Positions 45,217 to 57,155 of a stretch of DNA of 64,000 bases are shown here, piece by piece. Under the pieces are notes generated by a model. The model saw nothing but the letters and a program-made list of their open reading frames with translations, was not told where the DNA came from and did no database searches. Origin of the DNA: Candolleomyces eurysporus (lineage: Eukaryota > Basidiomycota > Agaricomycetes > Agaricales > Psathyrellaceae); the NCBI GenBank assembly GCA_027579435.1, contig JANBPK010000725.1, positions 248,001-312,000 on the forward strand, written 5' to 3'. The position numbers and the translations under genes are program-made. How positions within the stretch are numbered: position 1 is the stretch's first letter; every line of letters begins with the position of its first letter.

Positions 45217-45307
45217 CCGACCTTAGCTCAGCTGGAAGAGCACGAGACTGTAATGCTTATGTAATCTGCCCATCTCGGGGTCGCCTGTTCGAGCCAGGCA
45301 GGTCGGA
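45217..45307 (+). tRNA. tRNA-Tyr (anticodon GTA) with an 18-base intron
   Basis: The acceptor stem CCGACCT pairs with AGGTCGG, followed by discriminator A. The anticodon stem CGAGA/TCTCG closes the loop CTGTAA-A with anticodon GTA at 45250-45252. An intron of 18 bases (45254-45271) sits one base after the anticodon, the canonical tRNA intron site. The T stem GCCTG/CAGGC encloses TTCGAGC. The D arm reads TTAGCTCAGCTGGAAGAGC. A TTTT at 45311-45314 provides the Pol III stop. The gene lies 107 bases upstream of the divergent PPR-like gene and marks the left edge of the repeat block. Confidence 0.96.
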
Positions 45308-45310
45308 TTC

Positions 45311-45314
45311 TTTT
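45311..45314 (+). terminator. Pol III terminator of tRNA-Tyr
   Basis: A T-run in TTCTTTTG starts four bases after the mature 3' end of the tRNA. Confidence 0.7.
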
Positions 45315-45713
45315 GTACTTTGTGCCAACTTCCCAAGCAGCCATTCTAAACATTTTGGCCTGCCTGCTAATGAACACCTGAGCAAGTTGGAACAGGGGTC
45401 TGCAATGCCACAGCTTGAAATAAGCTCTGTGTTCTGTTGTTGCAGGATATCCCAAACTTTAGAACATCCAGCAAAGTCTGGTTTTGGCACTTTGAATTGA
45501 GTCAGCACTTTGCTTTGAGTTGGTGGTTTGGCTACTCATTCATCACTTGTTTTATCATTGCCTTACACATGGTGCTTATTGGAACCATTTCTTTTGCTTC
45601 CCCATCTAATGAATTGCATGCCTTTGCAAATCAGTGCATTGTGATGCTGTTCTACGAGCATGTTATATGCCCCTCAAGGTTGTGTGTTGTACATGTGTCA
45701 AGCAAACCCTATA

Positions 45714-46280
45714 ATACAACCTGTGGGAGGTGGCCAATGCTTTGCATGGCAGGAGCCAAGGCATTTTGCAGGCTTTGGTGGCACCAGTGTTTTCACTTTA
45801 GATGCTCACTGTGCTATGTTCTGCCTCTAGCAGACTACATCTCAGCCCAGAGTGAATGGGTGGCACAGAATTGGAAGGGATGGCCATGCAAAGAGGATGG
45901 GAGATTGTAGGGACAAAAAGCACTGAATAGGAGAAAAGGATAACTGAGACATACTTGATAAATATCCAATAGAAGAGGATCAAGAAATAGGAAGGTAAGC
46001 CCAAAATGAGCAGACAACACAGAATCAGATGGATTGCTGACAAAAGGAAGGAAGTCAGGATGGATGTTTGCAAAAGGCATTGTGTTGCTAGTGAGATAGA
46101 AAGTGACAGCACTATGCGGCACCAAATATGATGGCAGAGTAGGATAAATACATTGAAATGGTGGACAGAAAACAAGCAGAGCTGCAAAATGACTGATGGG
46201 AGAGACGCAGCCTGGTTACCAGGAGCAACATGGTCTTGGCATTTTTGGACCCTCTTAAATACCCTTGGCAACCTTGCCTT
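45714..46280. mobile_element. MITE-like repeat, second family member (CpG-decayed)
   Basis: The start (ACAACCTGTGGGAGGTGGCC) and end (CCTCTTAAATACCCTTGGCA) match the copy at 38176-38572. Most differences near the ends are CG to CA or TG. The 46140-46230 interior also matches 61108-61205 (shared ACTGATGGGAGAGA). Confidence 0.6.
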
Positions 46281-46569
46281 TCTCTTGTGAGTTAAATTTC
46301 AACTTTTTGGCTTCAGGCTGACTTGTGGAGACCTGCCTGACATGTCTTTCTTTTCTTTCACATTGCTTTTTGATCAACATTTTTATTCTGATTTTTCTTG
46401 ATATATGCATTGATTTATCATCAACATAATGGCCCACCATTTGTGTTATGGACTGATACAAACTGTGACTTGAATAATAGTGTACTAGTAATGGCTATGT
46501 AATCCATATAGTACCTGACTCATTTTCTTTNCTTTTTGACTCATTTTTACTATTATTTGATGAATGTAG

Positions 46570-46695
46570 TGTTTCATAGTAGCTGCCCTTTGATATCGCA
46601 CAGCTCCTTAGTATATTTGACTCAGAATCTGAACAGACTAAGTGTTTCATAGTAGCTGCGCAATGATATCGCACAGCTACTTGGTATATATGACT
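46570..46695. repeat. Two-copy tandem repeat of about 70 bp
   Basis: GTGTTTCATAGTAGCTGC...GATATCGCACAGCT occurs at 46570 and again at 46642 with a few differences. Confidence 0.75.
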
Positions 46696-46800
46696 TGTAT
46701 GGGCTGTGTAGCCCTGTACTATATAACTTATCCTTGATGTACTGTAGTTCTTTAGCTTGTTCTCAAGAATCTACCCTTTGAGCCAAGTAACCTTGCTAGC

Positions 46801-47154
46801 TTATGCTAGTATTAACAATCTGCAAGCAACCGGCCCATGACCACAACTATTTTGTATCAAAGTTACTGTCAAATACCAGGTAACCAACCACCAGTACCTA
46901 TGACTATTTGCAAACTCCGCGCTCCTCAATGACTCTGCCACTCTCGTCCTCGAAACCAGACTCAACACTTTAGTCAACACTGTTGGCTGGGACATCCACT
47001 TAATCACACTAACTGGGGGATATCTCTTATCCTGTCGAATTCCTGGCATATATTGATTATTTGATTCGACGGCCACTGTTCCTTGATCTGCAGATGACTC
47101 CTCAGCATCGTACACTACAAAGACAAACTCGTCTTTATCCTTTCCAATCGACAA
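46801..47154 (-). other. Open frame of 117 codons, unrecognised
   Basis: The minus-strand frame reads DKDEFVFVVYDAEESSADQG, then PPVSVIKWMSQPTVLTKVLS, and ends CGHGPVACRLL. It has no ATG at its start and no domain that I recognise. It sits in repeat-like DNA and may be part of a decayed transposon protein. Confidence 0.2.
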
Positions 47155-47783
47155 CCTGTTGTTGCACCACGGTTCTGACCGTAACGCATAACAATTTGTT
47201 TCTTCCCCTCCTTTATTTGTTGCTTTCCCTCCCTCATTCCTTTCTTTCTCTCCCTTCCCCTCCCTTCCCCTCTTTCCCCTCCTCTCTCACTTTGCTTCAC
47301 CCTGCCTAGTGCCAAATGGCACCAACACTGACCCCAGAAGTTGCCAAGGCTAAAGTTTGTGATTGGGGAGCCAGCTATAGCAGGCATGCATACAAGCCAC
47401 GGACTCTAGGAACTGCAGTCAAATAAGTATCCACCCTCCTTCACCTCTCCATTTAACCACTGATTAAAATACTTACAGGCAACAAAAAATCAAGGATCTT
47501 TCCCTCAGCTTTTTATGCCATCAAAAGTCTGTTGACAACAAGGAGACAATCAACAAGGTTTAGACAGAAGGTTGTCTCTTACCTGATCTTGTTCTCCTTG
47601 TCTTTTTCTTCAAAACTATTGCTTGTGACAAGCAATCAAGAGTAGTCAAAGACAGGTTGGGTTGGTTGTTGCAAACCTTTTGTAATGCTATCAATGATTT
47701 TTCATCAGCAATACATTTCTCTTTCTCTTGCTCTCTGCACCATTCTGTATTTGTTGCCATGACACAGCATTTGCATGTAGACT

Positions 47784-48313
47784 GTCCAGGGGTTGGGCCA
47801 GGCCCTCTTGACCCTGGGGCTGACTCTGACCTGGCCCTGAGGGTCAGGGCTGACCCAGGGTCAACCTTGGTTGGCCCTGATTTTTTTAGAGTACATACTA
47901 ACTACACTTGGAGGGACATATATGCAGTACTACTCCATAATATATCAAGCCAGGTTCATGCAAGCAAAATAACGGTGTCAACACTTATATTAGTGTGGAG
48001 GGTCATTTGAAAAATTGAACAGTGGGGGCTTTGCAAAATCAAACACAAACACCAAAAATTGCAGTATGCATGTCATTTTACCCACTATAATGCAAACTAA
48101 CCAAATTATAGTATATAGAAAGGTTAGATAGGTTGACTACTAATCATCTGAGCATTCAAAACACAATTTAACACTGTTTAGTATTTTTGGAAAAAGGTCA
48201 GGGTCGACCCTGGGTCGGCCCTGGCCTGGCCCTCTTGGCCCAGGGTCAGGGAGGGCCAGGAGGGTCAAGGGCCAGGGCCAGCAAAAAANGTGCTGACTCT
48301 GGCCTGGCCCGCC
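47784..48313. mobile_element. MITE-like element with GC-rich imperfect inverted ends
   Basis: Two arms of roughly 100 bp are rich in CAGGGCC/GGCCCTG words and are inverted with respect to each other; for example GACCCAGGGTCAACC near 47860 faces GGTCGACCCTGGGTC near 48205. They enclose about 300 bp of AT-rich DNA. An N at 48289 follows an A-run. Exact ends and target duplication could not be fixed. Confidence 0.5.
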
Positions 48314-49710
48314 TAAATGGGGATATTATTACCAAAATGAAGCCAAAGTTCACCATCTGCCCACAAGACTACATCAATTTTTATGCTACCATTTTTAGCT
48401 CCAGCAACACAGGCATGCACAGCCATCTTTGTGTGCAACATGCTGTGTTGGTTGGGCTTTTGTTCATCATAGGCCCAACAACCAGGACAGTTTGTTGAGA
48501 GTCCAAGGTATGAAGGGACCAGCCAGTGTCTTTTGTGGAAGGTACATTGTTATCTGTTATCATCATCATCCAGTTTTTTTAACCCATACCTGCATTAGGA
48601 CACTGAGCTGTTGTATCTTGGATATGTTGGATATGAACCAGGTGTTGGTCCAGAGTTCCAAATTGTCTTAACCTTCTATCACTGCAAAAACATGTGCCAT
48701 GACAACAGCCTGTTAATCACTGTCCCCCTCTGAGGCACTGGCTGTGACAACCTCCATGCATGCCCAACCCTCAACACAATGGCTATTGGGATTTTTCATC
48801 AGGTATGGGAAGAAAACATGTCTGGATACTTCAAAGAGGAGCCAAAACACCTGCCCACCAAGATCCCTCATTGTATTACTGAAGAGAGATGGGAACTCTC
48901 ACATAAGAAAGGGGGTTCAAGCCCAGGGAGAACTCAATGTTTGCAGGAAAAGCAAAAAGGTGTGATCAAGAATATATTTTGGTGCATCAGAAAGATAGGT
49001 AAGAAACAACAAAAGAGAGGGAAGGAAGGAATCGAGTATGAGTGATGAGAGATAATCCAAGCAAATGTGAGGGAAGGGAAGAAAGGGGACCCGCTACCAA
49101 TCAACTTAGCCTGTTCCACCTAATGTGAGCTGGCACAAATGGTCATAATCAACTGATACAAAAAGCCAGGTATCTGCTGACTGGAGTTTTATCATGGGTG
49201 ATAACTCGAATGGAGCATGCTATCAATAGAGGAGAAGCAGAGAGGGGAAAGGTTCACCCTCCCTCCTGCACCTTATGCTTTGCCTAATCAGGGGGCAAAA
49301 CTTCTAAATACAGGTGATCTCCTGTATGCTCACACACATGAGGGCATTCCCACATTACCATCAAAGAAAAGTTTTGCAACAAACCTATCTTTGTCATTGC
49401 TGCTGAGGATGGGGCTTGGACTTAGTCTGGCACCAGTGCCCAGCAAACCAAAATTGGAAAACTCCTCGATTGGGCTGTCTACAACTTTTATCTCTCCTGC
49501 CTCAGTATGTCAACTTCCCTCAGTGGCTCTGTTTTGGACTGGAAGCTGCAGTATTTTCTGTGTCATAAATCTCAGTCCAACTTGGCATTTTCCACATACC
49601 AATCCCATCATGCTCAGGTCAGTTTTTTCTTTTATTTGTCTTCTCCTGGCTGAAACAAAATACAGGTTGATCTTGTTGGCCATGCCTTTGAAGAAGAGTC
49701 ACAAAATGAA

Positions 49711-50211
49711 ATGACTGTTTTTCATGGTTCAGTCAGGTTTGAACCAATGGTGTCCAATAAACTCTCCCAACTCCACCTTGATCAAATGTTCAAGGCCCTC
49801 AAGCCCCTCAATTGTGAGGCCATCCAGCTTGCTTGTAGTGCAATCAAGGCAAGAGAAGCATTGGGAGTGGATGCAGTAGAAGAGGCCATTATGCAAGATG
49901 ATGAAGATCCCACAGTCCAAAGCCACCTCAACGCTGTTCACCAGGTCTGGCTCTTCCTCATCAAGGCTTTTTCCATGCTTTCCACCAATGCTATGCTCCC
50001 ACAGGCCGCTGCTGCTGCCTACCCTCTTTCCTCCCAGGACAAAAAACTCATCAGCAACATGTTCATTCCTGTTCTCAAGGCCCTTCATGATGAGAATTTC
50101 AACAATCAATACAATGCCTTGATTTCCGAAATACATTCCAGCCTATTTACCAACCACCCTTATGTCAACCCCAACATAAGACCAAGTATTCCCCTTGCAG
50201 TGCAGTCATAG
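49711..50211 (+). other. Open frame of 166 codons in repeat DNA, unrecognised
   Basis: The frame reads MTVFHGSVRFEPMVSNKLSQ and later VDAVEEAIMQDDEDPTVQSH. It is helical and acidic with no motif I recognise. It has an ATG and a stop and lies in the CpG-poor block, so it may belong to an unclassified mobile element that also encoded the zinc-finger frame at 57488. Confidence 0.3.
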
Positions 50212-50787
50212 AACTTTACTTGGCTGTGGCACTCTCTGACAAGATTGTGTCACTGGATGACAAGTCGTCAGGGTCAGAGAGCTGCCTCCCTTGCCACGAG
50301 CCCAGCAAACAATGAGATTGTTAGTGACATTATTGAGATGCTACAGCAAGCCCATGATGAACACTATGCCTGTTGCCATGCTCAATGGATCAAGGAGAAG
50401 CACAAGGGAGGACCATCAGAGTTGGATCAGCGGATCAAGGAGGGGAAAAGAAGGGGCAAAAGCAGGGACACTGATGCATCGCTTGCTCCTTGGCGTCTGC
50501 ACTCCTGCACCACTGGCTCATCCAAATTGAGCCAGATTTTTTGTCCCATATGTTTGTACAACCCTTCGCTCCCATAGAGCATACATCATTTGTGAGTCCT
50601 TGCTGTATCTTCTCTTTTACTGGGCTCACTCCTCATTCATAGCCCCATTGGAGATGGTACAACACAGCAAGCTTACGAGCATATTTGATCTCATTTCAAA
50701 TATTCAAGAGGCACCAAAACGAACCAGAGGCCAGCCTCCAAGACAGGCATCCAATACAATGTTACTTGTGTCTCACTGCAGTTTTTT

Positions 50788-50875
50788 ATGTGTTTGTTCA
50801 ATGAGCACATCTTAAGCAAATCAGGTGCAAGGAATGCATTTGTTTACAGTTTGTGTTCAATGTGCCTACATTGGA
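50788..50875. repeat. Inverted repeat arm, partner of 57425-57510
   Basis: GTGTTTGTTCAATGAGCACA here is the reverse complement, with few differences, of the segment at 57425-57510 (TGTGCTCTTTGAACAAACAC). The arms are about 75-85 bp and would be about 160 bases apart without the Gypsy insertion. Confidence 0.65.
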
Positions 50876-50917
50876 CACATATTGAGCAAAGTTTTAGTGG
50901 TGGCAGAAGGAGGCCAG

Positions 50918-51153
50918 TGGAAGCCGTCTCTTACGACGGCTACACTAAGAGATACTCACAGACGATATACGTTAGATCAACGTGTATTTCTGAAGGATCT
51001 CGAGATGATACAGAGCGGAGGAAACGCAGAGATGAGGGGAGACGGAGAAAGGTAAGGTATAAGTCGTGTCTGTATCGTATATATATGAGAGCAACTGTCA
51101 TGTGATCGTTTTATATGTGTGGGTCCGTATGTACGCTGTGGAACGTCGTTACA
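50918..51153 (-). repeat. 3' LTR of the Gypsy element
   Basis: On the minus strand it runs TGTAACGACG to GGCTTCCA (TG...CA ends). It differs from the other LTR at two positions only. Confidence 0.93.
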
Positions 51154-51295
51154 CTACTCCCGTCTCAAAAAAGCAAACATTTCAAGCGAAAAAAAAAATA
51201 AAAAGAAAAGAAAACAAACAAAAAATGCTCAGCACGGGTGCATCAAAACCCAGTGGGAAAAAGCTACCGGCTGGCCGAGAAAGAGAAGTGAAGAA

Positions 51296-54200
51296 TTATA
51301 CATAATCCTCGGGGTGGGCCGTTTGCCATATGTCCAAGGCTTCGCAGTCTTCAAGCTCCTTCCCGGGCAGCCATTCGTCATCTTCCGGGCCATAGCCTCT
51401 CCATCTGACAAGATAACGCCAGCCCTTGCCACGTCTTCGCGAATCAATTATGCGATCGATCCACCATTCTTCTGCGCCGTCTGGCGTCATAATCGGACCG
51501 GGTCGTGAGTGTTCTCTGGAAGGAAACTTCGCGGCATCGTTGGGTACGAAATGCTTCAGTTGGGAGACGTGGAAGGTAGGAAAGATATTAGAGGAGATCG
51601 GTAAATCTAAGGTGTAAGAAGACGAGTCAGCATGAGTTTTTAGAATGCGATAAGGGCCATCAAATCTTGGGATGAATTTTGCGGTTCTCCTAGCGTCCCC
51701 AGCGAGATATTCTCTACGCCGGTTCCTGGTGCATAGTAAGACCTTGTCCCCCACTTCGAAATGAGGATCGGGATTCCTGTGTTTGTTTGCTGCTTTCGCT
51801 TGGTTGATCTTGGCACGGTGAAGATTGTCCTGAGCCTCCAGAACGTCCACTCGTAAGCGTTCGAGAGTTGAGAGCGCTAGGTCGAGGTCGGTTGATGGGG
51901 GAATTGAGGTGTCGTTGAGTGAAAAGGGTGGGATGACGCGGGGGGAAAACCCAGACTTCAGCTGGAAGGCTGAAAAGCCCGTGGAGCTGTTAACAGTGTT
52001 CATCATATCAAAGCGGACCTTCGGAAGGGCCTTAACCCAACCCTTCTGGTCACGCTCCACATGATAACGCAAGGCTTGGATCACAGTCTTGTTGGTACGC
52101 TCACTGGCGCCGTCGGTCTGTGGATGAAAGGCTGAGGACATTTTCAACTTGACCCCAGTGAGTGTATGCAGCGTTTTCCAAAATGACGACGTAAACAACT
52201 TATCCCGATCCGAAACTATTTCCAACGGCAATCCGTTGTCACAGTACCAGTTATCAAAAAAGATCTCAGCAAATTCCGGGGCGGTAATCGTAGATTTGCA
52301 TGGCACTAGCTTTATGTCGGCCCCGAGGCGATCTGTCATCGTAACAACAAAATCGAAACCCTTGTCCACAGGCAGTGGCCCGACAAAGTCAATTGCGACG
52401 GACGCAAAACAGGAGTCAGGCACGGGTAGCGGGTGAAGAGGGCCAGAGGGCCGTACAGTAGGGGATTTGTTTCTCTGGCATGCTTCACACCCAGCTATAT
52501 ATCCCATTTCGAGGTCACGGCGCATGTTCGGCCAATAGAAATCGTCCCGAAGAGCCTCATATGCCTTTTGGAATCCAAAATGGCCCAGAGCGTCATGTGC
52601 GAGTTGGAACACTGTTTCCCGAAGCCCTGGAGCGTCTGGCACCAACAACCGATTATCCAGGTACCACAGGCCATCTCGGCTGCACAGGTTCTGAATGCCT
52701 TCTGCCGCATCGGCCAGTTTCTGACACCATGGGTCCAGTGTATAACCGTGAATCATTGACTGAATGAACCCGTTGTCGATCGATAACTTGATGGATTTTC
52801 GGTCCTCAACTACAGCGGCGGCAAGAGAGGGAAACAGGTTGTATTCCAGACAGGCATTACAATCTCGAATGATGGCGGCCACAGCAAGTGGGGAGTCTCC
52901 CTTGGCTGCCAATAACGGTGAATCGGTCGCCCTCCGGTCGTCCCAGAGGTCAAACTCGGTGGCCACCTGTTCAGCGAGGTTACTACTGTCAATCAACTCT
53001 GTGCGCGACAGTGCGTCGGCAACGGTGTTCTCCTCCCCCTTGACATAGACAAACTTGCCGTCAAATTGGGAGAGGTACTCCATCCAGCGTTGCTGCCTTC
53101 CCGAAAGGTCCTTCTGACCATCAAAATTCTCCAGTGTGCGATGGTCTGTGTAGATGAAGAAGGACTCCCCAACCAGGTCAGAACGCCACTTAACCAGAGC
53201 CCGCATGACAGCCAGCATCTCTTTCTCATGAATCGGATAGTGCAGCTGTGCTCCCTTGAATGGAGCCGAATCAAATGCCACAGGCCGAGCTGATTCCCAT
53301 GTAGGCCCGAACGACAGGATAGCGCCAGAGCGCGTATTGGAGGCATCAGTGGTTACGTAGATCTTGTTGGCTCCCGGACTCTCATGGTCAATGGTTGTAA
53401 GGCATTCCGCGCCAACCACGAGGTCCTTTATTCCGTCAAACGCTTTCTGGTGTTCAGCCGTCCACTGAGGGAACTCAACGTCACAATCCTTCGTAGTCAA
53501 GCGAAAGAGAACCTCAGTATGAGCAGCAAGGTTTGGCAAGAAGGTAGCGAGGTACCAAACAAGACCCAAGAACCGATGGACCTCGGTAGCAGATTTCGGA
53601 GGCGGCCAGTGCTTTATCTTATCAACCTTCTGGCCATCAGGGCGAACACCTTCTGCCGAAATAACATGACCCAAGAAATGGATCTCGTCGCGGAAGAGAC
53701 AGGTCTTCTTCGGGTTCAACGAAAGCCTGTGTTCCCGAAGTGCAGTCAATATTTCATGCAGGTGACGAACATGATCTTCCACAGTATCCGAGAAAATGAC
53801 AATATCATCCAAATAAACGTGGACAAACTTTCCGAGGAATGGAGCAAGCGCTCGCGCAATCCTGCGCTGATGGATCGAGGGCACATTGCGAAGTCCCATT
53901 GGCATCACAAGCCAGTCAAACGAGCCCCACGGTGTACTAACTGCGGTGAACTCTACATCGTCCGGATGCATCCTCGTCTGAAAAAANTGCGTTCGTCATA
54001 TCAAAGACCGAGAAGATCTTTCCGCGAGCGATGTCGGCAATTATGTCGTCGACCCGAGGAAGAGGGTACCGATCGGGCACAGTGTTTGCATTAAGAACGC
54101 GATAGTCATTGACCCAGCGCGGCTTAGCCGTCGGGTCAGCTTTCGGTATGACAAAGGAGGGCGAGGCAAAAGGGGAAGAAGAAGGGCGAATACGGCCTGC

Positions 54201-55229
54201 TGCAAGATGCTCTTCAATGAGCTCCTTCCACTTATCGCGGTACTTACGAGGGCAGCTATAAGTCCGTGATGGCATGGACCAGTTCGGATCTTTCAATCGA
54301 ATTCGAGCGTGTACGTCAGAGGGAAGATCATCGACCGAGGACGGGGGAGAAAAGACATCCTCGTAACTTTTCAGAATTTGTTGCTCGAGTTCAGCCCTCT
54401 GGATCGCTGTCGCTTTGTCTCGGATAATCTTATTCACCGCAGCGATGGCAGCGTTGACACAGCGCGAGGAGCTCAAGCCCTTAAGCGCCAAGCGGCGATG
54501 TGAAGTCCGTTGCAGCAACTCTGTCAACATATCTGCCCAGTCATTTCTAAGCTGACGAATCCTCGACCGCGGCGTGTTTCGTTGACGAGCCACCAGGAGA
54601 GATGTCAGCCGGTCTAGGGGTGACCGTCGCAGGCCCGTCAAGAGGTCGTAGTTGCTCGCCTTAGCAATCGCAGTACGAGCGGCATGATCGACAACAATAT
54701 CATTCTCGACAAGAAAAGGCAAACCAAGTAGGATCGGAACACACAAATTTTTAACAATTACAGCGTCTACTACTGAAGACGTCCATGCATGATTGGCCGA
54801 AGTGACAGACAGGCGTACAAAATGAGAGGGGACAGCGGAGGCGTTGGATGTGAAGGCGGCGCCGACAGTAGGAGGGTTACGCAGGGGGAAACGACGGAGG
54901 CCGAGCTTGGTAGCCCACGTGTCGTCGATCAATATCAGTCCTGCACCGTTGTCGAGCATTGTTGTGACCGGGGTAGGAAATTCATCGACACCAAAGACAT
55001 GAGCCTCCCAGTAGAGATTTTCGACAGGGGTTGGATCACTCACGTCATTGTACAGTTGCCCAGAGACGTCCCAGCGACCCAACAGTTCCTTACGAGTCGG
55101 CAAGTGAACTCTGGTCCTTTTTGGGGTGACGGTGTTGACAGCAGCAGCGGTGACGAGCGGCGACTCGTCGTCGGAGTCTGGTAGAGCTTGTATAGTGTTG
55201 AACTTATGCGAAATAGACGCCTGTTCCAT
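51296..55229 (-). CDS. Gypsy Pol polyprotein: protease, RT, RNase H, integrase, chromodomain
   Basis: From ATG 55229 to TAA 51296 there are 1310 codons once one base at N 53987 is dropped. A protease-like segment reads MLDNGAGLILID (93-96 is DNGA; the usual motif is D-S/T-G). RT motifs include KPRWVNDYRVLN, FSVFDMTNA and the catalytic YLDD at about 472-475. RNase H is marked by TTDAS and YTDHRTLE. The integrase has a CEACQRNK zinc-binding end, then the D, D and E positions in AIDFVGPLP, IVSDRDKLF and SERTNK. The C-terminus is a chromodomain (RYLVRWRGYGPEDDEWLP), thought to target integration to heterochromatin. Intactness fits the young LTRs. Confidence 0.93.
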
Positions 55230-55336
55230 GGCGCTTATTACATAAACCTCTATAAATAGCATTACGCAGTATATTCGGTATATAGTAGGTCTAGTAGTAT
55301 TCTAGGTTCAGCTTCTAGAGCAAAGCGTCATAATGG

Positions 55337-55624
55337 TGTTAGAATTGCACCTTAAGCACGCAATGCTCAGTCATCCAATGTGCACAGACCACTAGGTGAC
55401 TTTGTGTGACGTTACTGTCACATATTCGAGTAGTATATAAACCATGTAGTTTAGTACGAATAAAGCTCGAAGCACTTTCTATTAAGCAAAGTCAGTAGTA
55501 CATCCCTCAAGCATCACCTCTTAGTCGATCCCTGTATAACGGTATGTCTCAACAACATACTCTCCCTACTTGTAGCTGTGGCACTGCTGGACTCGCATTA
55601 CCATGCGAGAAATGCTGTCTAACA
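55337..55624 (+). mobile_element. LTR-like segment between gag and pol (possible solo LTR)
   Basis: The segment starts TGTTAGA and ends TCTAACA, a perfect 7-bp inverted terminal pair. It contains a TATATAAAC box near 55434 and an AATAAA signal near 55460 on the plus strand, the layout of an LTR. No target duplication is visible (AATGG versus TATAG flanks), so the call is tentative. Its right end supplies the stop codon of the gag frame. Confidence 0.4.
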
Positions 55625-56982
55625 TATAGCGGCAGTGCGAACCGTGGACGAGGACGTGGCCTTGGTGCCCTGCTTTTTCTTAGCTTCCAGAGCCTTCGAT
55701 AAGGTCAATTCCGTATAGTTGGCCGCCGAGGGAAAATTCCCTGTGCACGTCTTCGAAAAATGGCCAGCGTAGAACTCGCGGCATTTGCAACAGCCTTGAT
55801 GTTCATTTAGCAGCTTGATTTCGTTCTCGGTGAGTGCTGGGAGACGGCCGGACTTAGAACCAGAGCCGGCAGGGTGGGCGTGGCGGTCGTTGGGGGGCGG
55901 AGGAGGTCGAGCCAGTATTTTGACGTTTAGCATTGCGGTGGACGTCGTCGGCGATCTCGCGAGCTCGTTTGAGTTCGAAACGGAGGTCATCATCATACCG
56001 AGCGATGAACTCTGTCCACTGGAGTAACGGAATGTCCACCTCCTCGGAGCCGATTCGGATCGTCTTGGGGATCGTGATGGGACGGAGCTTTGAACGAAGG
56101 TGGTCGGACATGTTCGATTTCAGCTGCTCCATGATCCTTGATTCTGGCAGCGGGCCGTCATCGGACAGGGTCAGGAGAGCGTTGTCGCGAGCCACCTTGT
56201 TGGCATAGTCTCTCCACGGCTGATCTTTTCCTTGGGAGGCGCGGTAGATGTCGGCACGCAAGTTGTCGGCCCAGTCATGCGGTAAGAAGTTGTCGCGGAT
56301 TCGTTTAAGGAACGTGTCGAACGGAAGCGCACCCAGCACGGACTGATTGGCCGACACATACGTCGAGATGCGGACATCCTTGAAGCAGAAAAGTACAGGT
56401 CTTGCGACCCTCTTCTCCTCTGGGATATCCTTCTCGTCGAAGTAGCAGCGGCAGTACTGAGCAAACTCGAGCAAGACAGCAGGAGTCAGGTCACCCGAAG
56501 AGACGCTGGGGCGTTTCCCGTGTCCACTGATCGTGATCGTCGCGACGTTAGAGTTGCCCATGGTAATAATCTGAGGGGGACAGTCGTCAGAATCGGAGCT
56601 GGAATCGGAAGACGGTTCGGAGTCAGAGGGAGACAAATCGGAGTTGTTGGGGGAACGAGGGGGAGGTATGACGGGTGGAATGGGGGGGGAGAATGGGAGA
56701 TTGAGGGGGTATGTCGACAGTCTCTTTGTTTGACAGATCAGTCAAAGGCGAGTCATCGCCCGACAGTAACGGATCTCCTTGAGAGTCGACATCGATAGTC
56801 TTCCCCGTAGGATCCGAGGACGGTTCAGCTGTTCCCGCCTTAGCAGATCGGCGTGTATGAGGAGCCATCTTAGCTAGGATCTTCGTAAGAAGATTAGCAG
56901 GACGCTCCGGTTGGGGTAAATAGCGGAAACGGTACGGTAACGGCAAGGCAGTGGGGAAGAAACCCAAGGGTGATTTCGCCAT
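55619..56982 (-). CDS. Gypsy Gag protein (frame broken twice at C-runs)
   Basis: From ATG 56982 the frame runs to a stop at 55619 if one base is dropped in each of two homopolymers (56682-56689 and 55892-55897); this gives 453 codons. The N-terminal part is acidic and Ser/Pro-rich. The middle holds the Gag core (DNFLPHDWADNLRADIYRAS and LPESRIMEQLKSNMSDHLRS). Near the C-terminus is the zinc knuckle CCKCREFYAGHFSKTC, spaced C-x2-C-x6-H-x4-C as in other basidiomycete Gypsy Gags. As read, the two breaks split the gene into three frames. Confidence 0.8.
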
Positions 56983-57155
56983 AGTCCTTTGGACTCTAGT
57001 CACCTTGAGCGATAAATACGGAAGTAAATTCGAACTCGCCTAATGGCGATGAAACAGAAACAGATATCGCCTAAGGCGATGAAGCGAATATCGGTGATTG
57101 GCGTGCTCGCCGTTCACCAAAGGGGGTACACGGTGATTGGAACGTAAAAAAAAAG

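Larger units (their letters stand above)
45320..50912. repeat. CpG-depleted repeat block, left part
   Basis: From just after the tRNA the base composition changes sharply. In 45541-45780 I count one CpG in 240 bases, against 19 in 240 bases of the PPR-like gene at 44641-44880. TG and CA steps are common. The block contains a MITE relative (45714-46280), a 70-bp tandem duplication (46570-46695), a GC-rich inverted-repeat element (47784-48313), a pyrimidine tract (47190-47300) and a few ORFs of 100-170 codons with no recognised domain. Its sequence continues at 57397 on the other side of the inserted Gypsy element. Confidence 0.7.

Noticed and set aside
48744..49714. ORFs of 73-165 codons in the left repeat block as host genes
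   Set aside because: They lie in CpG-poor repeat DNA, lack recognisable domains and have no visible intron structure.
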